A stretch of DNA of 64,000 nt from CAXBBB01 sp963793245 (GCA_963793245.1 CAWBZG010000002.1:186001-250000), one strand, 5' to 3'; counted from the stretch's first letter, positions 40,082 through 50,646 are shown. Notes: generated from the sequence alone by a model not told the origin. A program made the numbers and translations.

Positions 40082-42745
40082 ATGCGCCTCGTTTTTACTC
40101 TACTGCTCGTCCTCGTCTCCGTCTCGACGGCCCACGCCCAATCATCGGCGATGGCGGCTGCGGTAGCCGACGGTGCGCTTCGGCTCGACGGAGTTCCAGA
40201 TGAGGCCGAGTGGCAACAGGCGCAGCCGATCGGCACGTTGACACAGCAGCGCCCCGTCGAAGGCGCTCCAGCGGGCGGGACGACGGACGTGCGATTTCTC
40301 TACACCGACGATGCGTTGTGGATCGGTGCTCGGATGACGGCGCCCAACGGCGAGGGCGTGCGCGCCTCGCTTTCGCGCCGCGATCAAACCGCCGACGCCG
40401 AGCATCTGGCTGTCTGGCTCGACACCTACCGCGATGGGCGGACGGCGTTCGTGTTCGCGGCTACCGCAGCGGGCGTGCGCGTCGATGGGATCGTACAGAA
40501 CGACGACCAGGGCGACGTCGACGACTCCTACGACCCGATCTGGGAAGCCCGCAGCCGCGTTACGGATACCGGCTGGACGACCGAGTGGCGCATTCCGTTT
40601 TCGCAGCTTCGCTTTCTGGCGGACGACGTGCAGACCTGGGGTATAAACGTAGGACGCATCGCCCCGGCGCGAAACGAGGAGTCGTACTGGCAACTCGTCC
40701 CGCTCGACGACGACGTGTGGGTGAGCCGCTTCGGAACGCTCAGAGGCATCGCGGGCGTCCGTCCGTCGCGCCGCATCGAGGCGACGCCCTACGTGGCGAC
40801 CGGCGCCGACGTGCTGGGCGACGTGGATGCCGCCGATCCGTTCGCGAGCAGCACCGACGTGACCCCGCGCATCGGCGGTGACATCAAGGCGGGCATCGGG
40901 CCGAGCCTGACGCTGACGGCGACGATCAATCCCGATTTTGGCCAGGTCGAAGCGGATCCCGCGACGGTCAACCTGTCGGCGTTCGAGGAGTTTTTCGACG
41001 AGCGCCGTCCGTTTTTCGTCGAGGACCGCGACCTGCTCGAAGCGGACGGCCCAGGCTATTTCAACTCGCGCCGCATCGGAGCCGCCCCGCGCGGTCGAGC
41101 CGGTGGCACCTACGTCGACGCGCCCGACGAGACGACGATTCTGGCCGCCACCAAACTGACGGGCCGACTGCGTAGCGGGCTATCCATTGGAGCGCTCGCC
41201 GCTGTTACTCAGGCCGAGTATGCACGGACGTTCACGCCAGCCACCGCCAGTGCGCCGATTTTGGAGGAGCGCGTCCGTGTCGAGCCAGCGACTGTAAGCG
41301 CGGTCGCCCGAGTGCAGCAGGAAATCGACGGGCGCGTCCGCCCATTTGGGTTGGATCTGGCACCCGGATCTACCATCGGCACGACGCTGACCGGCATCCG
41401 CCGCGATCAGGCCGAAGGCTCGGACCTCGCCGCGCTGCTGCCTCGCCAAGCCCTGGTGGGCGGTGTCGATTGGGACTTGCGGTTGGGCGGTGGCACGTAT
41501 CGTCTGCGCGGATTTGCGGGCTACTCGCACGTCACGGGAGACTCGTCGGCCATCCTTCGGCAGCAACTCTCGTCGCGCCGCTTCTTCCAGCGCCCCGACG
41601 CCGATCATCTCGAACTGGACGCGTCGCGCACCACGCTGAATGGCTTCACTGGAGGCGTCAACCTCTCCAAGCGCAGCGGGCGGCGGTGGCTGTGGAATAT
41701 GAACGCGTCCGTCGAGTCGCCTCAGTACGAGATCAACGATCTGGGGCGATTGGGCAGTACGGACGAAGTCAGCGTCAACGGCAACGTGACGTACCGCGAC
41801 ACCGAAGTCCAAGGCGGCGCGGCGCGGTGGCTGCGTTCCTATGGTATTACGGGTGGCGCCTTTTCGGGCTGGACGACGGGCGGTGAGCATACCGTCGCGG
41901 AGGCCTACGTCAACACCAACGCGCAACTGCCCAACTTCTGGCGCTTCAACACGCACAACCACATCCGTCCCCGCGCCGTCAGCCCAACCGCCACGCGCGG
42001 CGGTCCTGTTGTCCAGACACCGATCGACTGGGACGCCAATTTCGAGATGGAGGGCAATCCCGCTCGCAAGCTGACGTGGGAAATCGGCGGCTACCATCGA
42101 GGCGACGAGTTGGGCAGTCGGCAGTACAACGCGGGCTTCGGACTCGAATGGCGCGCGTCGCCGTGGCTTGAACTGTCTGTCGAGCCGGGCTACGAGTACA
42201 ACAAGCAGGCGCGCCAGTACGTCGGCACGTTCGGCGGCGGTCCGATTCAAACGCAGGGCAACCGCTACGTCTTCGGCGAGATCGAGCGCCACAATTACGA
42301 GGTCGAACTCCGCGCTCAAGTCATTTTCTCACCCGATCTGTCGCTCGACCTCTATGCCGAACCGTTCGCGTCGAGCGGGCGATACAGTGCGCTAGGCGAA
42401 GTCGCACAGCCCGGTACGATGGACCTGCGCGTCTACGGCGAGGCCGACGATACAAGCATCTCACGGTCTGACGATGGCGATTTTGTCGTCGCCGATTTCG
42501 ACAGCAACACGACGTTCGGCATCCGCAACCCCGACTTCGCGTTTACGTCGCTGCGGAGCAACGTCGTGCTGCGGTGGGAGTGGCGGCCCGGCTCGTTCCT
42601 GACAGCCGTCTGGCAGCAAAACCGCGACGCGTTTGAGCGTCCGACCGGCGCCCTGGTCCGCGCGGGCAACCTATTCGACCCGCTCGACTCGACTGGCGAC
42701 CACCTCTTCCTCGTCAAGCTGACGTACTGGATCCCCGTCGGCTGA
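40082..42745 (+). CDS. Secreted DUF5916 outer-membrane protein with carbohydrate-binding-9-like domain
   Basis: 887 residues from MRLVFTL at 40082; a start at 39959 would precede the signal peptide with an arginine-rich tail. After the signal (STAHAQS) comes a CBM9-like sandwich (LDGVPDEAEWQQAQ, VRFLYTDDALWIGARM). The conserved DUF5916 block follows (LTATINPDFGQVEADPATVN, EEFFDERRPFFVEDRDL). The rest is rich in beta-barrel-like strands. Such proteins are common in Bacteroidota and probably sit in the outer membrane; their role is not established. Some relatives may bind or import glycans. Confidence 0.88.
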   Translation: MRLVFTLLLVLVSVSTAHAQSSAMAAAVADGALRLDGVPDEAEWQQAQPIGTLTQQRPVEGAPAGGTTDVRFLYTDDALWIGARMTAPNGEGVRASLSRRDQTADAEHLAVWLDTYRDGRTAFVFAATAAGVRVDGIVQNDDQGDVDDSYDPIWEARSRVTDTGWTTEWRIPFSQLRFLADDVQTWGINVGRIAPARNEESYWQLVPLDDDVWVSRFGTLRGIAGVRPSRRIEATPYVATGADVLGDVDAADPFASSTDVTPRIGGDIKAGIGPSLTLTATINPDFGQVEADPATVNLSAFEEFFDERRPFFVEDRDLLEADGPGYFNSRRIGAAPRGRAGGTYVDAPDETTILAATKLTGRLRSGLSIGALAAVTQAEYARTFTPATASAPILEERVRVEPATVSAVARVQQEIDGRVRPFGLDLAPGSTIGTTLTGIRRDQAEGSDLAALLPRQALVGGVDWDLRLGGGTYRLRGFAGYSHVTGDSSAILRQQLSSRRFFQRPDADHLELDASRTTLNGFTGGVNLSKRSGRRWLWNMNASVESPQYEINDLGRLGSTDEVSVNGNVTYRDTEVQGGAARWLRSYGITGGAFSGWTTGGEHTVAEAYVNTNAQLPNFWRFNTHNHIRPRAVSPTATRGGPVVQTPIDWDANFEMEGNPARKLTWEIGGYHRGDELGSRQYNAGFGLEWRASPWLELSVEPGYEYNKQARQYVGTFGGGPIQTQGNRYVFGEIERHNYEVELRAQVIFSPDLSLDLYAEPFASSGRYSALGEVAQPGTMDLRVYGEADDTSISRSDDGDFVVADFDSNTTFGIRNPDFAFTSLRSNVVLRWEWRPGSFLTAVWQQNRDAFERPTGALVRAGNLFDPLDSTGDHLFLVKLTYWIPVG

Positions 42746-42774
42746 TCTGGGCAGGCGCGGCGGTACGCTACAAC

Positions 42775-42819
42775 ACGCGTGAGCCTGCCGACTCGCTTGG
42801 AATCGGCAGGCTCACGCGT
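42775..42819. terminator. Bidirectional terminator between the DUF5916 gene and flgE
   Basis: A perfect 17-bp stem: ACGCGTGAGCCTGCCGA (42775-42791) pairs with 42803-42819 over an 11-base loop. It lies between two convergent stop codons and lacks a T run, much like the hairpin after motA. Confidence 0.8.
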
Positions 42820-42833
42820 TAGCGGTCAGGCGA

Positions 42834-44117
42834 TTATCGCTTGAGCTGGACGATCTCCTGCAGGATTTCGTCGCTCGTCGTGATGACTTTGGCGCTGGCT
42901 TGGTAGCCGCGCTGCGTCACGATCATGTCGGTAAACTCCTGCGCCAAGTCGACGTTGCTCAGTTCGAGCGCGCCGCTGACGATGCCGGCGTTCATCTCCT
43001 GCTGCGCCCGCCCAACGACCAGGTCGCCGCTAGCCGACGTGACGGCATAGAAGTTCTCGCCGATCTGCTCCAGGCCCTGCTCGTTGGCTACGTCGCCGAT
43101 GCCCAGTTGGTAGAGCGGACGCTGCTGCCCGTTCGAGTAGTTGAGCGTCAGAATGCCCGCGTTCGAGATCGAGTACCCTTCGAGCGATCCGGCAGCCTGT
43201 CCGTCCTGGTCGTTGATGACGGCCGTCGTCGTGCCGCCCAGTTGGGTCAGCCCGGTCAGGTCCATCGTGAAGTCGACGTCGTCCTCGCTGCCTGCCGTGC
43301 CGTCGCCCGTGTTCGGGTAGTTGGCGCCGTTGCCGTGATCGAACGCGACGTCGGCTACGGGGGGGCTGCTCATGTTGCCAGCATTGTCGAACGTGATCGT
43401 CGTATCTGACTAGCGTCAGGTCGACGTCGGGTCACCTACGATGTAGGCATCGGTGACTTCCCACTCGTTGGTAGCCGGTCTTCTCGACGTTGTAGACGAC
43501 TTTGTGCGCGACGCCTTGTCCGTCGTAGATCGTGGCCGAGATCGACGTAGCGCCGCTGTTTTCGCCGATCACGCCGTCCGCCGACAGGTTGCCGCCGATG
43601 CTCAGCGCGTTGGTCTCCTTGGGGGCGGCGTCGGATTCGAGGTCGAGCGACTACGTCCTGCATGGCGCCCGTCGTCAGCGCTGCCGTCCGGGTCGAAGCG
43701 CCAGCCCTGCACGTTGAGGCCGTTGGCCGTCACGAGTTGACCGTCGTCGTTGAAGCTGAAGTTGCCCGCCCGCGTCAGGATGTTGCGGTCGCCCGCTCCG
43801 GCTTCGCGTGCGATGAAGAAGCCCTCCCCGTTGATCGACAGGTCGGTGCCGATGTTGGTGAACTCAAAGCCGCCCTGGTTCCAGTTGCGGTCGATGGACG
43901 AAACAGCCGTACCCATGCCGACTTCAGCCGGGTTGACGCTCGAACCGCCTCCCTGACGGCCTACGCCGACGAGTTGCTGGCCGAGCAGTTCGGCAAAGGC
44001 TGCGCGTCCGCGCTTGAAGGCGTGCGTGTTGACGTTGGCGATGTTGTTGCCGATGACGTCCATGCGCGTCTGGTTGGCCTGGAGGCCGGTGATGCCGGTG
44101 CGAAGTGAGCGGATCAT
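42834..44117 (-). CDS. flgE: Flagellar hook protein FlgE (several frameshifts)
   Basis: About 425 residues when joined. The N-terminus MIRSLRTGITGLQANQTRMDVIGNNIANVNT is the rod/hook family signature. GEGFFIA and TRAGNFSF follow in the hook core. The C-terminus, EFTDMIVTQRGYQASAKVITTSDEILQEIVQLKR, is the matching helix that pairs with it. Between 43380 and 43680 the frame changes at least three times, yet FlgE-like sequence continues (ALSIGGNLSADG, YDGQGVAHKVVYNVEKTGY, EWEVTDAY). These breaks are therefore likely sequencing errors. FlgE polymerises into the external hook. Last gene of the flagellar cluster. Confidence 0.9.
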
Positions 44118-44187
44118 AGAGGTGTGGAGGTTGGGGGGCGGGTTGTGGAGTTGGAATGCCCGGCTGGGCGCCGGTATTGAAAAGAGA

Positions 44188-44919
44188 CTAGCCGATGCTG
44201 GAGAGCGAGTCGGCGGAGACGCGGAGGCGGCCCATCCAGACCGATAGCGAGCCGCCTTGCTGACCGACTCTGGTGATCTCGCCGCGCGTGAACATCTCGG
44301 CGTTGAAGCCTTTGCCTTGCGTCGTCAGGCCGTTGATCGTGGCGGTGTAGGTGCCTTCGGGAAGCACATTGCCGTCGTCGTCCTTGCCGTCGAACGAAAG
44401 TCTGTGTTCGCCGGGCTGCTGCGAATCCAGGCCGACCGTACGGACGACGTTGCCGCTCGCATCGCGGATCGAGACCGTCGCGACGTCGCTTTCGCTGGCC
44501 AGTCGATAGGTGAAGTCGGCGCTCTGCCCGCCTCCGGCAACGGCTTGGGCACCGGGTACCTCGGCGGTGCGTCCGATCAGCGCGGCAGCTTGGACGAGCG
44601 ACGGTCCAGCCGGTGCGCCCGTCGACCCAATCGAGCCGACGCCGTTGAGGATGCCGATGAGCGTGTCGTTCTGCCCGCTCAACTGGCCGCTCATGAAGCC
44701 GATGGATTCGTTCATCGTCGTCAACTGCTCGACTTGGCTGAACGTGGCGAGCTGGGCGACGAACTCGCCGCCGTCCTGCGGATTCGTCGGGTCCTGGTTC
44801 TGGAGCTGCGTGACGAGCAGTTGCAGGAAGGCGTCCTTGCCCAGGTCGTTGTTCGGCGCCGTCGGCGTGCTGCCTGCGCCGAGCGATATCGCGTAGTTGG
44901 GCGTGTCGGTAATCGTCAT
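44188..44919 (-). CDS. flgD: Flagellar hook-capping protein FlgD
   Basis: 243 residues from MTITDTPNYA at 44919, 20 bp after fliK. The FlgD signature is clear: AFLQLLVTQLQNQDPTNPQD and FVAQLATFSQVEQL. The C-terminal half has the beta-sandwich of FlgD (VVRTVGLDSQQPGEHRLSFDGKDDDG). It caps the growing hook while FlgE subunits assemble. It precedes flgE, as in many flagellar operons. Confidence 0.93.
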   Translation of the reverse strand: MTITDTPNYAISLGAGSTPTAPNNDLGKDAFLQLLVTQLQNQDPTNPQDGGEFVAQLATFSQVEQLTTMNESIGFMSGQLSGQNDTLIGILNGVGSIGSTGAPAGPSLVQAAALIGRTAEVPGAQAVAGGGQSADFTYRLASESDVATVSIRDASGNVVRTVGLDSQQPGEHRLSFDGKDDDGNVLPEGTYTATINGLTTQGKGFNAEMFTRGEITRVGQQGGSLSVWMGRLRVSADSLSSIG

Positions 44920-44939
44920 GTCAGAGGGAGAGGTCGGAG

Positions 44940-47900
44940 TTAGCCGACCCATTCGCGGGAGGCTTGGGCGCCCAGCGTCGGGCGTGCGGTCGTCGGTGCG
45001 GTAGAGAGAGCGGGGCGCGCGTCGGGGCGGGAGCGGGTGGTGGAAGGCGAGTGGGGCGAGCGGTCGGTCGATTCGTCGCGCGTGTTGGCTTGGGCGTCGA
45101 ACGAGAAGTCGACGTTGGAGCCGAACTCGGCTTGAAGCGACTCATGCAAACGGTCTGCCGAAGCCATCGCCTGCGCCCGAACCGAGGGGTCGGTAAAGCC
45201 CACCGATACGATCACGCGCTCGGCGTCACGTCGCGCCCGGACGGTCACCGATCCGCCTCCGCCGTCGAGTTCGATTTGCATCTGCTGCCACCCGTTCTCG
45301 CCACTGCTCAGCGACGCTCGGATCTCGGCTACAACAGGTGCCCATCGCGTCGAAAAGGCCGCTGAGCGTGCCTGGGGCGCCGATTGTGCTGCTCGGACGT
45401 CTGAGCGCTGGGCCACGGTTTCTGCTCCTGAGCGCAGTCCATTCGCCTCTGTAGCGTCGGCTTCGGCCTCGTTCCAGTCGCCGTCGGAAAGCGCCTCGGA
45501 AGGCTCTAGTTCGAGCGCCGAATCGAGCGCACTCGGGCGTTCGGAAATCGGATTCGTGGGCGCGTCTGGAGCCGACACTGCGGAAGACTGTGCCGTCTGG
45601 TCGGAAACTGCTGCGGGTTGCGGAGACGGGGCAGACGAACGGTTTACCTCATCGGTGGCGCGGCGCGGCGTGTCGGAGGTCTCCTCGTCCGTCCGACCCG
45701 TCTCACGGTCCGGCCTCTGGTCCTGAGGAGAGGACTGGTCGTTGTCGTCTCCATCGGCATGTGGAGCGTCGTCTGAGGCAGAAACGAGCGGGTCTGGCGC
45801 GGCATCGTCAGAGGGTTCGGCTGGAGGAGTGGAGACCTCCAGTGTCGGCGCAACGATCTGTTCGTCGCGCGGGTGTGCCTGAACGATGGACTCTGCCCCA
45901 ACCGAGACTGGGCGTTGCGGTCGCTGCCGGTTGGTCAGTGGTTGTCAGGCAGAGCGGCTGGCCGATGGGCTGCAACCGGCGACGGGCGTTCCGCCGCTTC
46001 CAAAGACCGAGGCGCCGGTTGAGCCGAGCGAGGCGTTGCTTCGCGATCAGGAGTTTCTTCCAACGGCAGAGCGGCAGCACTCTTCTCCGGTCGATGGTTC
46101 GGTGGCGCTACGTCAGGCTGAGAGTCAGCGCTTGTCTGTGCCGGAGCGTTCGGCGCCGTCGAGGATTCCGATGTGAGGCTATCGCCTCCCAGTTGGGGCA
46201 CCACAGTTTCTGCCGGACGAGTGCTCGTTTTGGATTGTGCGTCGGAATCGGAGAGAGGAGCGCGCAGGTCGGCAATGGGGGTGGCACGGGAATCAGCACG
46301 TGTCGACTCGGTTAGAGGCGTCGACTCAGGTGCCACGGACGCCACTTCAACGACTGGGCGCGTGTCGATCTCCCTCTTGTCGGCTGCTCGGAGAGTAGAC
46401 GGAGCAGGCTGCTGCGCTACACGGGTTGCTACTGGCGCCGATGGATGCGCTTCTGACTCGGTCGCGTCGATCTGTGCAGCAGGCTCGGCGCGGACAGACA
46501 GAGGCTGAGGGGCAGGCGGCTCGCTATCGAGCGCGATGGGTGCAGCGGGACGCATCGATTCGGACGCGTTGGCGCCGGATACGTTGGTTTGTGCTACAGT
46601 GTTAGTCTCGCCTCCTAGACGGCTGGCGTGAGGCGCATCCGCCTCCAGTTCGGCGGGTGATTCTGGCGATGCGTGTGTGCTGACGCTCGGTTGCGTGCTC
46701 GGTCGGGCGTACGTGTGAAAGTCAGTCTGGGGCGATGAGCGCAGGTAGGGCGCGTTGCCTGCCTTGTCTTCTACCGGTGGCCTGCTCATTTCTGGCTGCT
46801 CCGGCTCTCCTTGTCTTGCAGGTGTCAGGCGATTCGACGAGCGTGCGTCCTGCGCATCAAGAGGCCGACGCACGGCGGACACCTTCCCTGTTTCGGGCGC
46901 CAACGTCGATGGAGTAGCTAGCGGCCGTACGGTTTCTGCATTCTGCCGAGGGACCTCCGGCTCGTGCTCAGGCGGATGAGTGCCGACTGCAGGCGTCTGG
47001 CCGACCAAACGGGACGAAGTGTCCGCAGCAGCGATGCGGTCTCCGTTCGATGGCAGAGCAGTTTCCAGGCCGGGCGACGGAGCAGGCGTGTGACGCGCAT
47101 CAGCGGTCTCCTCCGACTTAGTGGTCATGCGCTGAGCGGCGACGCGGTGATTTCCGCATCGGGCGAGGCGATGGGGCGAAGGGGAGTTGCTGGTCGTGCG
47201 GCTGGTTGACGAGCGGGCGGAGTGGCGGCATCGGCCACGAGCGGAGATTCTCCCCCAAGCGCAGTGCTGGAATCGCTCGAATCGTGCGGAATCGACGAGT
47301 GAGGCACCGAATCCTCCGAGCGCGCAACCGTCAGATCGACCGGAAGGTGACGAGCGGCAACTGTTGGTCTGGAGAGAGTCGCCGCCTGTTCGTCGTTCGC
47401 CGCAACCGGACGTGCCTCATCACCATCCGCAGTGCGTGGCGACTCGGCAGCATCTGCGAGGCGAGCGCGCTCTGCCCCTGCGACTGGCTCTGTCCTGCGG
47501 GCGGTGTCGTCTGCAGAGGCGGCGGAAGAGGTCTCACCGCTTGACTGGGGTCGCGGCGTCTGAGCGGCTGGTCGTGGCGCACTGGGTGCTGTATCCACCT
47601 CTTGGATGCCGCTAGCTGCGTGTAATGTCGGGTTGGTGCGGCGCGTCGAATCGTCCAGAGTGCTAGGCGGACCGCATGCTCTGGCCTTCGCGCGTTGCCG
47701 AAGGCGCGGCGGTAGGGGGCGCTTCGATGTCGGGAGACGGAGCCGAGCGCTGGTCGGAGATGTGCCGGACGGGGACTCCTTCAGGCTGTTCGGACGATTC
47801 TACTTGTGGCTTAGAAGAGGACGATGGAGGCGCTGGAGGTTGCAGAGAAGTGGTTTGCTCGGAGCGGGCTGGTGTCGAGCGGTTTGGAGTAGAGTCCGAA

Positions 47901-48685
47901 TCCTGCTGTATGGGCACTCGCGTCTCGTGCGAGAAACCGCTTGGAGACACTGTTGAGGTAGGACGGTCCGCATCGACGAGAGGTGTGCGCGTCGAGGACG
48001 ACACCTCATGGTGTGACACCGAAGCGGATTGTTCGCCTAGGCCCGGTCGGGGCGAGAGTTGGGGCGACTCGGAAGCGTCTGCTGCGCGTTCTGGCGATGC
48101 GTTGTCCGTTGATGTAGCAGTAGGCAAGTCGGGTGAAGTAGGCGGCTGGCCTTGGGCATGCTTCGTAGTCTGCTCGGCGTTCCGCGGCACTTGGGGTGTC
48201 CACTCGATGATGGTCGGCGGAGTGGCTGCCACCTTCGATAGTTCGGATTCCGAGTCGATATCAGAAGACCGGTCCTGCTGCGGACGTGAGGTCGCGCTGT
48301 TGAGGCGTTCCTCGACCTGCTCTACGTCACCCTGTTCTCCATCGCTCAGTCGCTCCGATCGAGCGTCTCCCGGCGAGGGGATCTCAGAGGGCGACGAGGC
48401 TTCGTCTTTCGGCTCGATCTGGAGTGCCACCTTTGGCGTCCAGCCGACACGTTCCGGCTGAAGAGCAGCGTCCGGCCTATCAGCATCAGCATCGCCATCA
48501 ACTTCGGCCTTGGATAGATCAGCCGTTTGGCGAAGCGTCAATGCCGGGCTGGATTGCACGCTCTCCAACAGCGCACCGAACGAGGAGCCTTCGCCCTTTT
48601 GCGCATCGTCCAAGACGAGCGGCGCTGACCCGAGCGTCGGCGCGGGCGTCGGCAGGAAGCGAGCGAGCAGTGCGGAGAGAGACAT
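44940..48685 (-). CDS. fliK: Flagellar hook-length control protein FliK, very large (frameshifted)
   Basis: About 1,240 residues if read as one gene. The N-terminus (LSALLARFLPTPAP, SSFGALLES) and the C-terminal hook domain (GWQQMQIELDGGGGSVTVRARRD, VSVGFTDPSVRAQAM) fit FliK. The long middle is disordered and rich in Ser, Pro, Thr, Ala and Glu. Frame changes lie near 47662 (one extra T gives a stop; removing it continues STLDDSTRR), near 45938 (continues QPLTNRQRPQRPV) and at 47125-47128. The last is either a third indel or a real ATGA junction splitting the region into two proteins. FliK measures the hook and switches export to filament subunits. This one is two to three times the usual length. 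Confidence 0.78.
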
Positions 48686-48708
48686 CACGTGGCGGAGCGA
48701 GGTCGGAG

Positions 48709-49275
48709 TTACCCGTCGGTGGGATTGGTCGGGCGCACGAGGGCGCGGACGAATAGCGCCGCTTTCTCGGGTGGAATCGCTTGGAGCAACTTGGTCTTGC
48801 CTCGCGCCGATGCCTGCTGGTAGACGGATTGGAGAACGTCGGAGTCCAGGTGGGTGATGATCGCGCGCAGTTCGCTGTCTTCCAGCTTGACGAGGACGGC
48901 GGCCAGTTCGCGTGCGCGCTCGGTTTGCGCTTGCTGCTCGGCCTGCCGTTCTACCTGGGCTGCCTCGGTCGGGGCATCGACGGCTGGCTCTACCTCGGCG
49001 ATGGGCTGTTCGGCAGACGCCGAGATGGGCGCGTCGGTGGCTTCGATCGGCGGCGTTTCGAGAGCATCGGCAACGGCTGGGGCCAGCGTGTCGGACAAGA
49101 GCGAGGTCGTACGCATCGGCGCATTGGCTGAGTCGAGCACGGCGCGGATGCTGTCCTGGTAGCGACGTGCAATGATGACGTCTTCGGGCGCTATGGCGGG
49201 CATCAGGAAGTACGTTCCAGCGGCACCTGCGGCGAACAGGATCAGAGCGAGGAGGGTGGTAATGGCGAGTCGCAT
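48709..49275 (-). CDS. MotE-like flagellar chaperone (MgtE N-domain-like)
   Basis: 188 residues. One membrane span at the N-terminus (ITTLLALILFAAGAAGTYFLM), a long charged helical linker (VERQAEQQAQTERARELAAVLVKLED), then a C-terminal helical domain (ELRAIITHLDSDVLQSVYQQASARGKTKLLQAIPPEKAALFVRAL) of the MgtE-N/FliG-like type. MotE proteins with this layout sit between fliJ and fliK and help MotC/stator or export function in other phyla. Position and architecture support that role here. Exact orthology is inferred. Confidence 0.72.
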   Translation of the reverse strand: MRLAITTLLALILFAAGAAGTYFLMPAIAPEDVIIARRYQDSIRAVLDSANAPMRTTSLLSDTLAPAVADALETPPIEATDAPISASAEQPIAEVEPAVDAPTEAAQVERQAEQQAQTERARELAAVLVKLEDSELRAIITHLDSDVLQSVYQQASARGKTKLLQAIPPEKAALFVRALVRPTNPTDG

Positions 49276-49286
49276 CGGGGGGAGCG

Positions 49287-49733
49287 TCAGGAGGAGTGGC
49301 GTGCGTAGACGCGCAGGGCTTGTTCGTCGAGTTGCTGCATCTCGGCGTCCCGTTGGGCGCGTTCGTGGGCGTCGGCGTGGCGTTGGCGCAGCGTGTCTAG
49401 CGTCTCGGCATTGGTGCGATGCAGGCGCAGCACGCGCTTGGCTTCGGCGATGCGGCGGTCGGCGGCGTCGAGTAAGCGCTGGGCGTCGGCGACTCTACGC
49501 TGCGCGTCGCGCCGAAACCCTTCGTGCTGCCTGACCGAACGAATGCCTCCCACCTGCGCCTGAGCGTACTGCGCCGACAGCCGGTTCTGCGCTCCTACGG
49601 CTTCGGCGACGATGGCGGCCTGCTCACTCCGAGCACGCTGCGCCTGAGCAAGCGCCGCTTCCGCCTGGTCCGCCTCGCGCTGGCGGAGCGACAGAACATT
49701 TTGGAGGCGAAATCGGAACGGTTTGCCGGACAT
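49287..49733 (-). CDS. fliJ: Flagellar export protein FliJ
   Basis: 148 residues, almost entirely coiled-coil. The start KPFRFRLQNVLSLRQREADQAEAALAQAQ is typical of FliJ. FliJ is a soluble chaperone and part of the export ATPase complex. The first gene of this flagellar cluster in the window; fliI is not visible upstream. Confidence 0.85.
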   Translation of the reverse strand: MSGKPFRFRLQNVLSLRQREADQAEAALAQAQRARSEQAAIVAEAVGAQNRLSAQYAQAQVGGIRSVRQHEGFRRDAQRRVADAQRLLDAADRRIAEAKRVLRLHRTNAETLDTLRQRHADAHERAQRDAEMQQLDEQALRVYARHSS

Positions 49734-50229
49734 CGGGGCGCGAGACTCGTAAGAGGGCTGTCAGCCGCATCGTGCGGCTACTCCTCCCACGTGTGCAAAC
49801 CGGACGCCACTTCGGTCTGGTGCAATTCTGTCCTCTGCACGCCATCTCATCATGCGGATGACGCTCCGCCCGATCTATCGACTCTGCCGACATCTTGCGC
49901 GCAGCCTTCAAGTCGAAGTCTGGACTGATACCAAATCCGGCAAATAGAAGTGCAATCCAGTCCGGCGCTGGCGACGAACTGGCCTGATCTCGGTCCGGCG
50001 TCTCGGACACGGAGAGAACGAGCGTCAAGAAATCGTCCTGTTTGAGCGCAGCGAGTTTGGACGATTTCAGCGAGTGATCGCAGTGTCAGCCGGAGCGAGT
50101 CCCGCCTTGAGTTTTGCTTCTTTGGGTCAAGCCAAAGAAGGCCAAGCGCAGCGAAGAACCCATCCGCTCACACTGCACTTCCATATCACGGATTCGGTAT
50201 GACGACGTTCTCAGGTCGAAGTGACTCGT
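49734..50229. other. Non-coding region of about 500 bp with two hairpins
   Basis: No coherent coding sequence is visible. Two inverted repeats stand out: GAAATCGTCC at 50029-50038 with GGACGATTTC at 50059-50068, and CTTCTTTGG at 50117-50125 with CCAAAGAAG at 50132-50140. The spacer of the first contains GAGCGCAGCGAG, and a near copy (GCGCAGCGAAG) follows the second. This resembles a REP-type intergenic element or a decayed remnant. It separates the flagellar cluster from the ExbD gene, both on the minus strand. Confidence 0.55.
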
Positions 50230-50646
50230 CTACTGCTGTGTAACCCGCTGGTCCGTGGCGAGTAGCAGGCGCAGGTCGAGCGTCCGCGCGACGGTTGCAG
50301 CGCGCGTGAACTGGTCGACGGTCGCGTTTTTGTCGGCACGTATGACGACAGCCGTCTTGCTCTCGGCCTCGGCGACGGCGCGGACGGCGTCGAGGAGTCC
50401 GGCGGCTTCGACTTCAGTCGGACCGACGAAGTAGGCGCCTTCGCGCGTGAGAGAAATCGTCACGTAGTCCGGCTCAGACGGCGATTGAGCCGCCGATTGA
50501 GGCAAGCTCACTTCGATGCCGTTCTGCGGAATGAAGTTGCTCGTCAGCAGGAAGAACACCAGCAGCAGCAGCACGATGTCCGTCAGGCTGGCCAGACTGA
50601 ACGCCGTGATGGGCGACTTGCGCGCGGGTTCGAAGGAAAACGCCAT
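50230..50646 (-). CDS. ExbD/TolR family biopolymer transport protein
   Basis: 138 residues. A single N-terminal span with the proton-path Asp is seen in FSLASLTDIVLLLLVFFLLTSNF. A periplasmic domain follows (AVVIRADKNATVDQFTRAATVARTL). These proteins pair with ExbB/TolQ to turn proton flow into motion in the periplasm. The gene is 12 bp after the ExbB-like gene. It cannot be assigned to Tol or Ton service by sequence alone, but the operon suggests a Tol-like role. Confidence 0.92.
   Translation of the reverse strand: MAFSFEPARKSPITAFSLASLTDIVLLLLVFFLLTSNFIPQNGIEVSLPQSAAQSPSEPDYVTISLTREGAYFVGPTEVEAAGLLDAVRAVAEAESKTAVVIRADKNATVDQFTRAATVARTLDLRLLLATDQRVTQQ

Noticed and set aside
47125..47128. 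Programmed frameshift in fliK
   Set aside because: No slippery heptamer or stimulatory structure was evident; other indels in the region make an error or a normal ATGA gene junction likelier.
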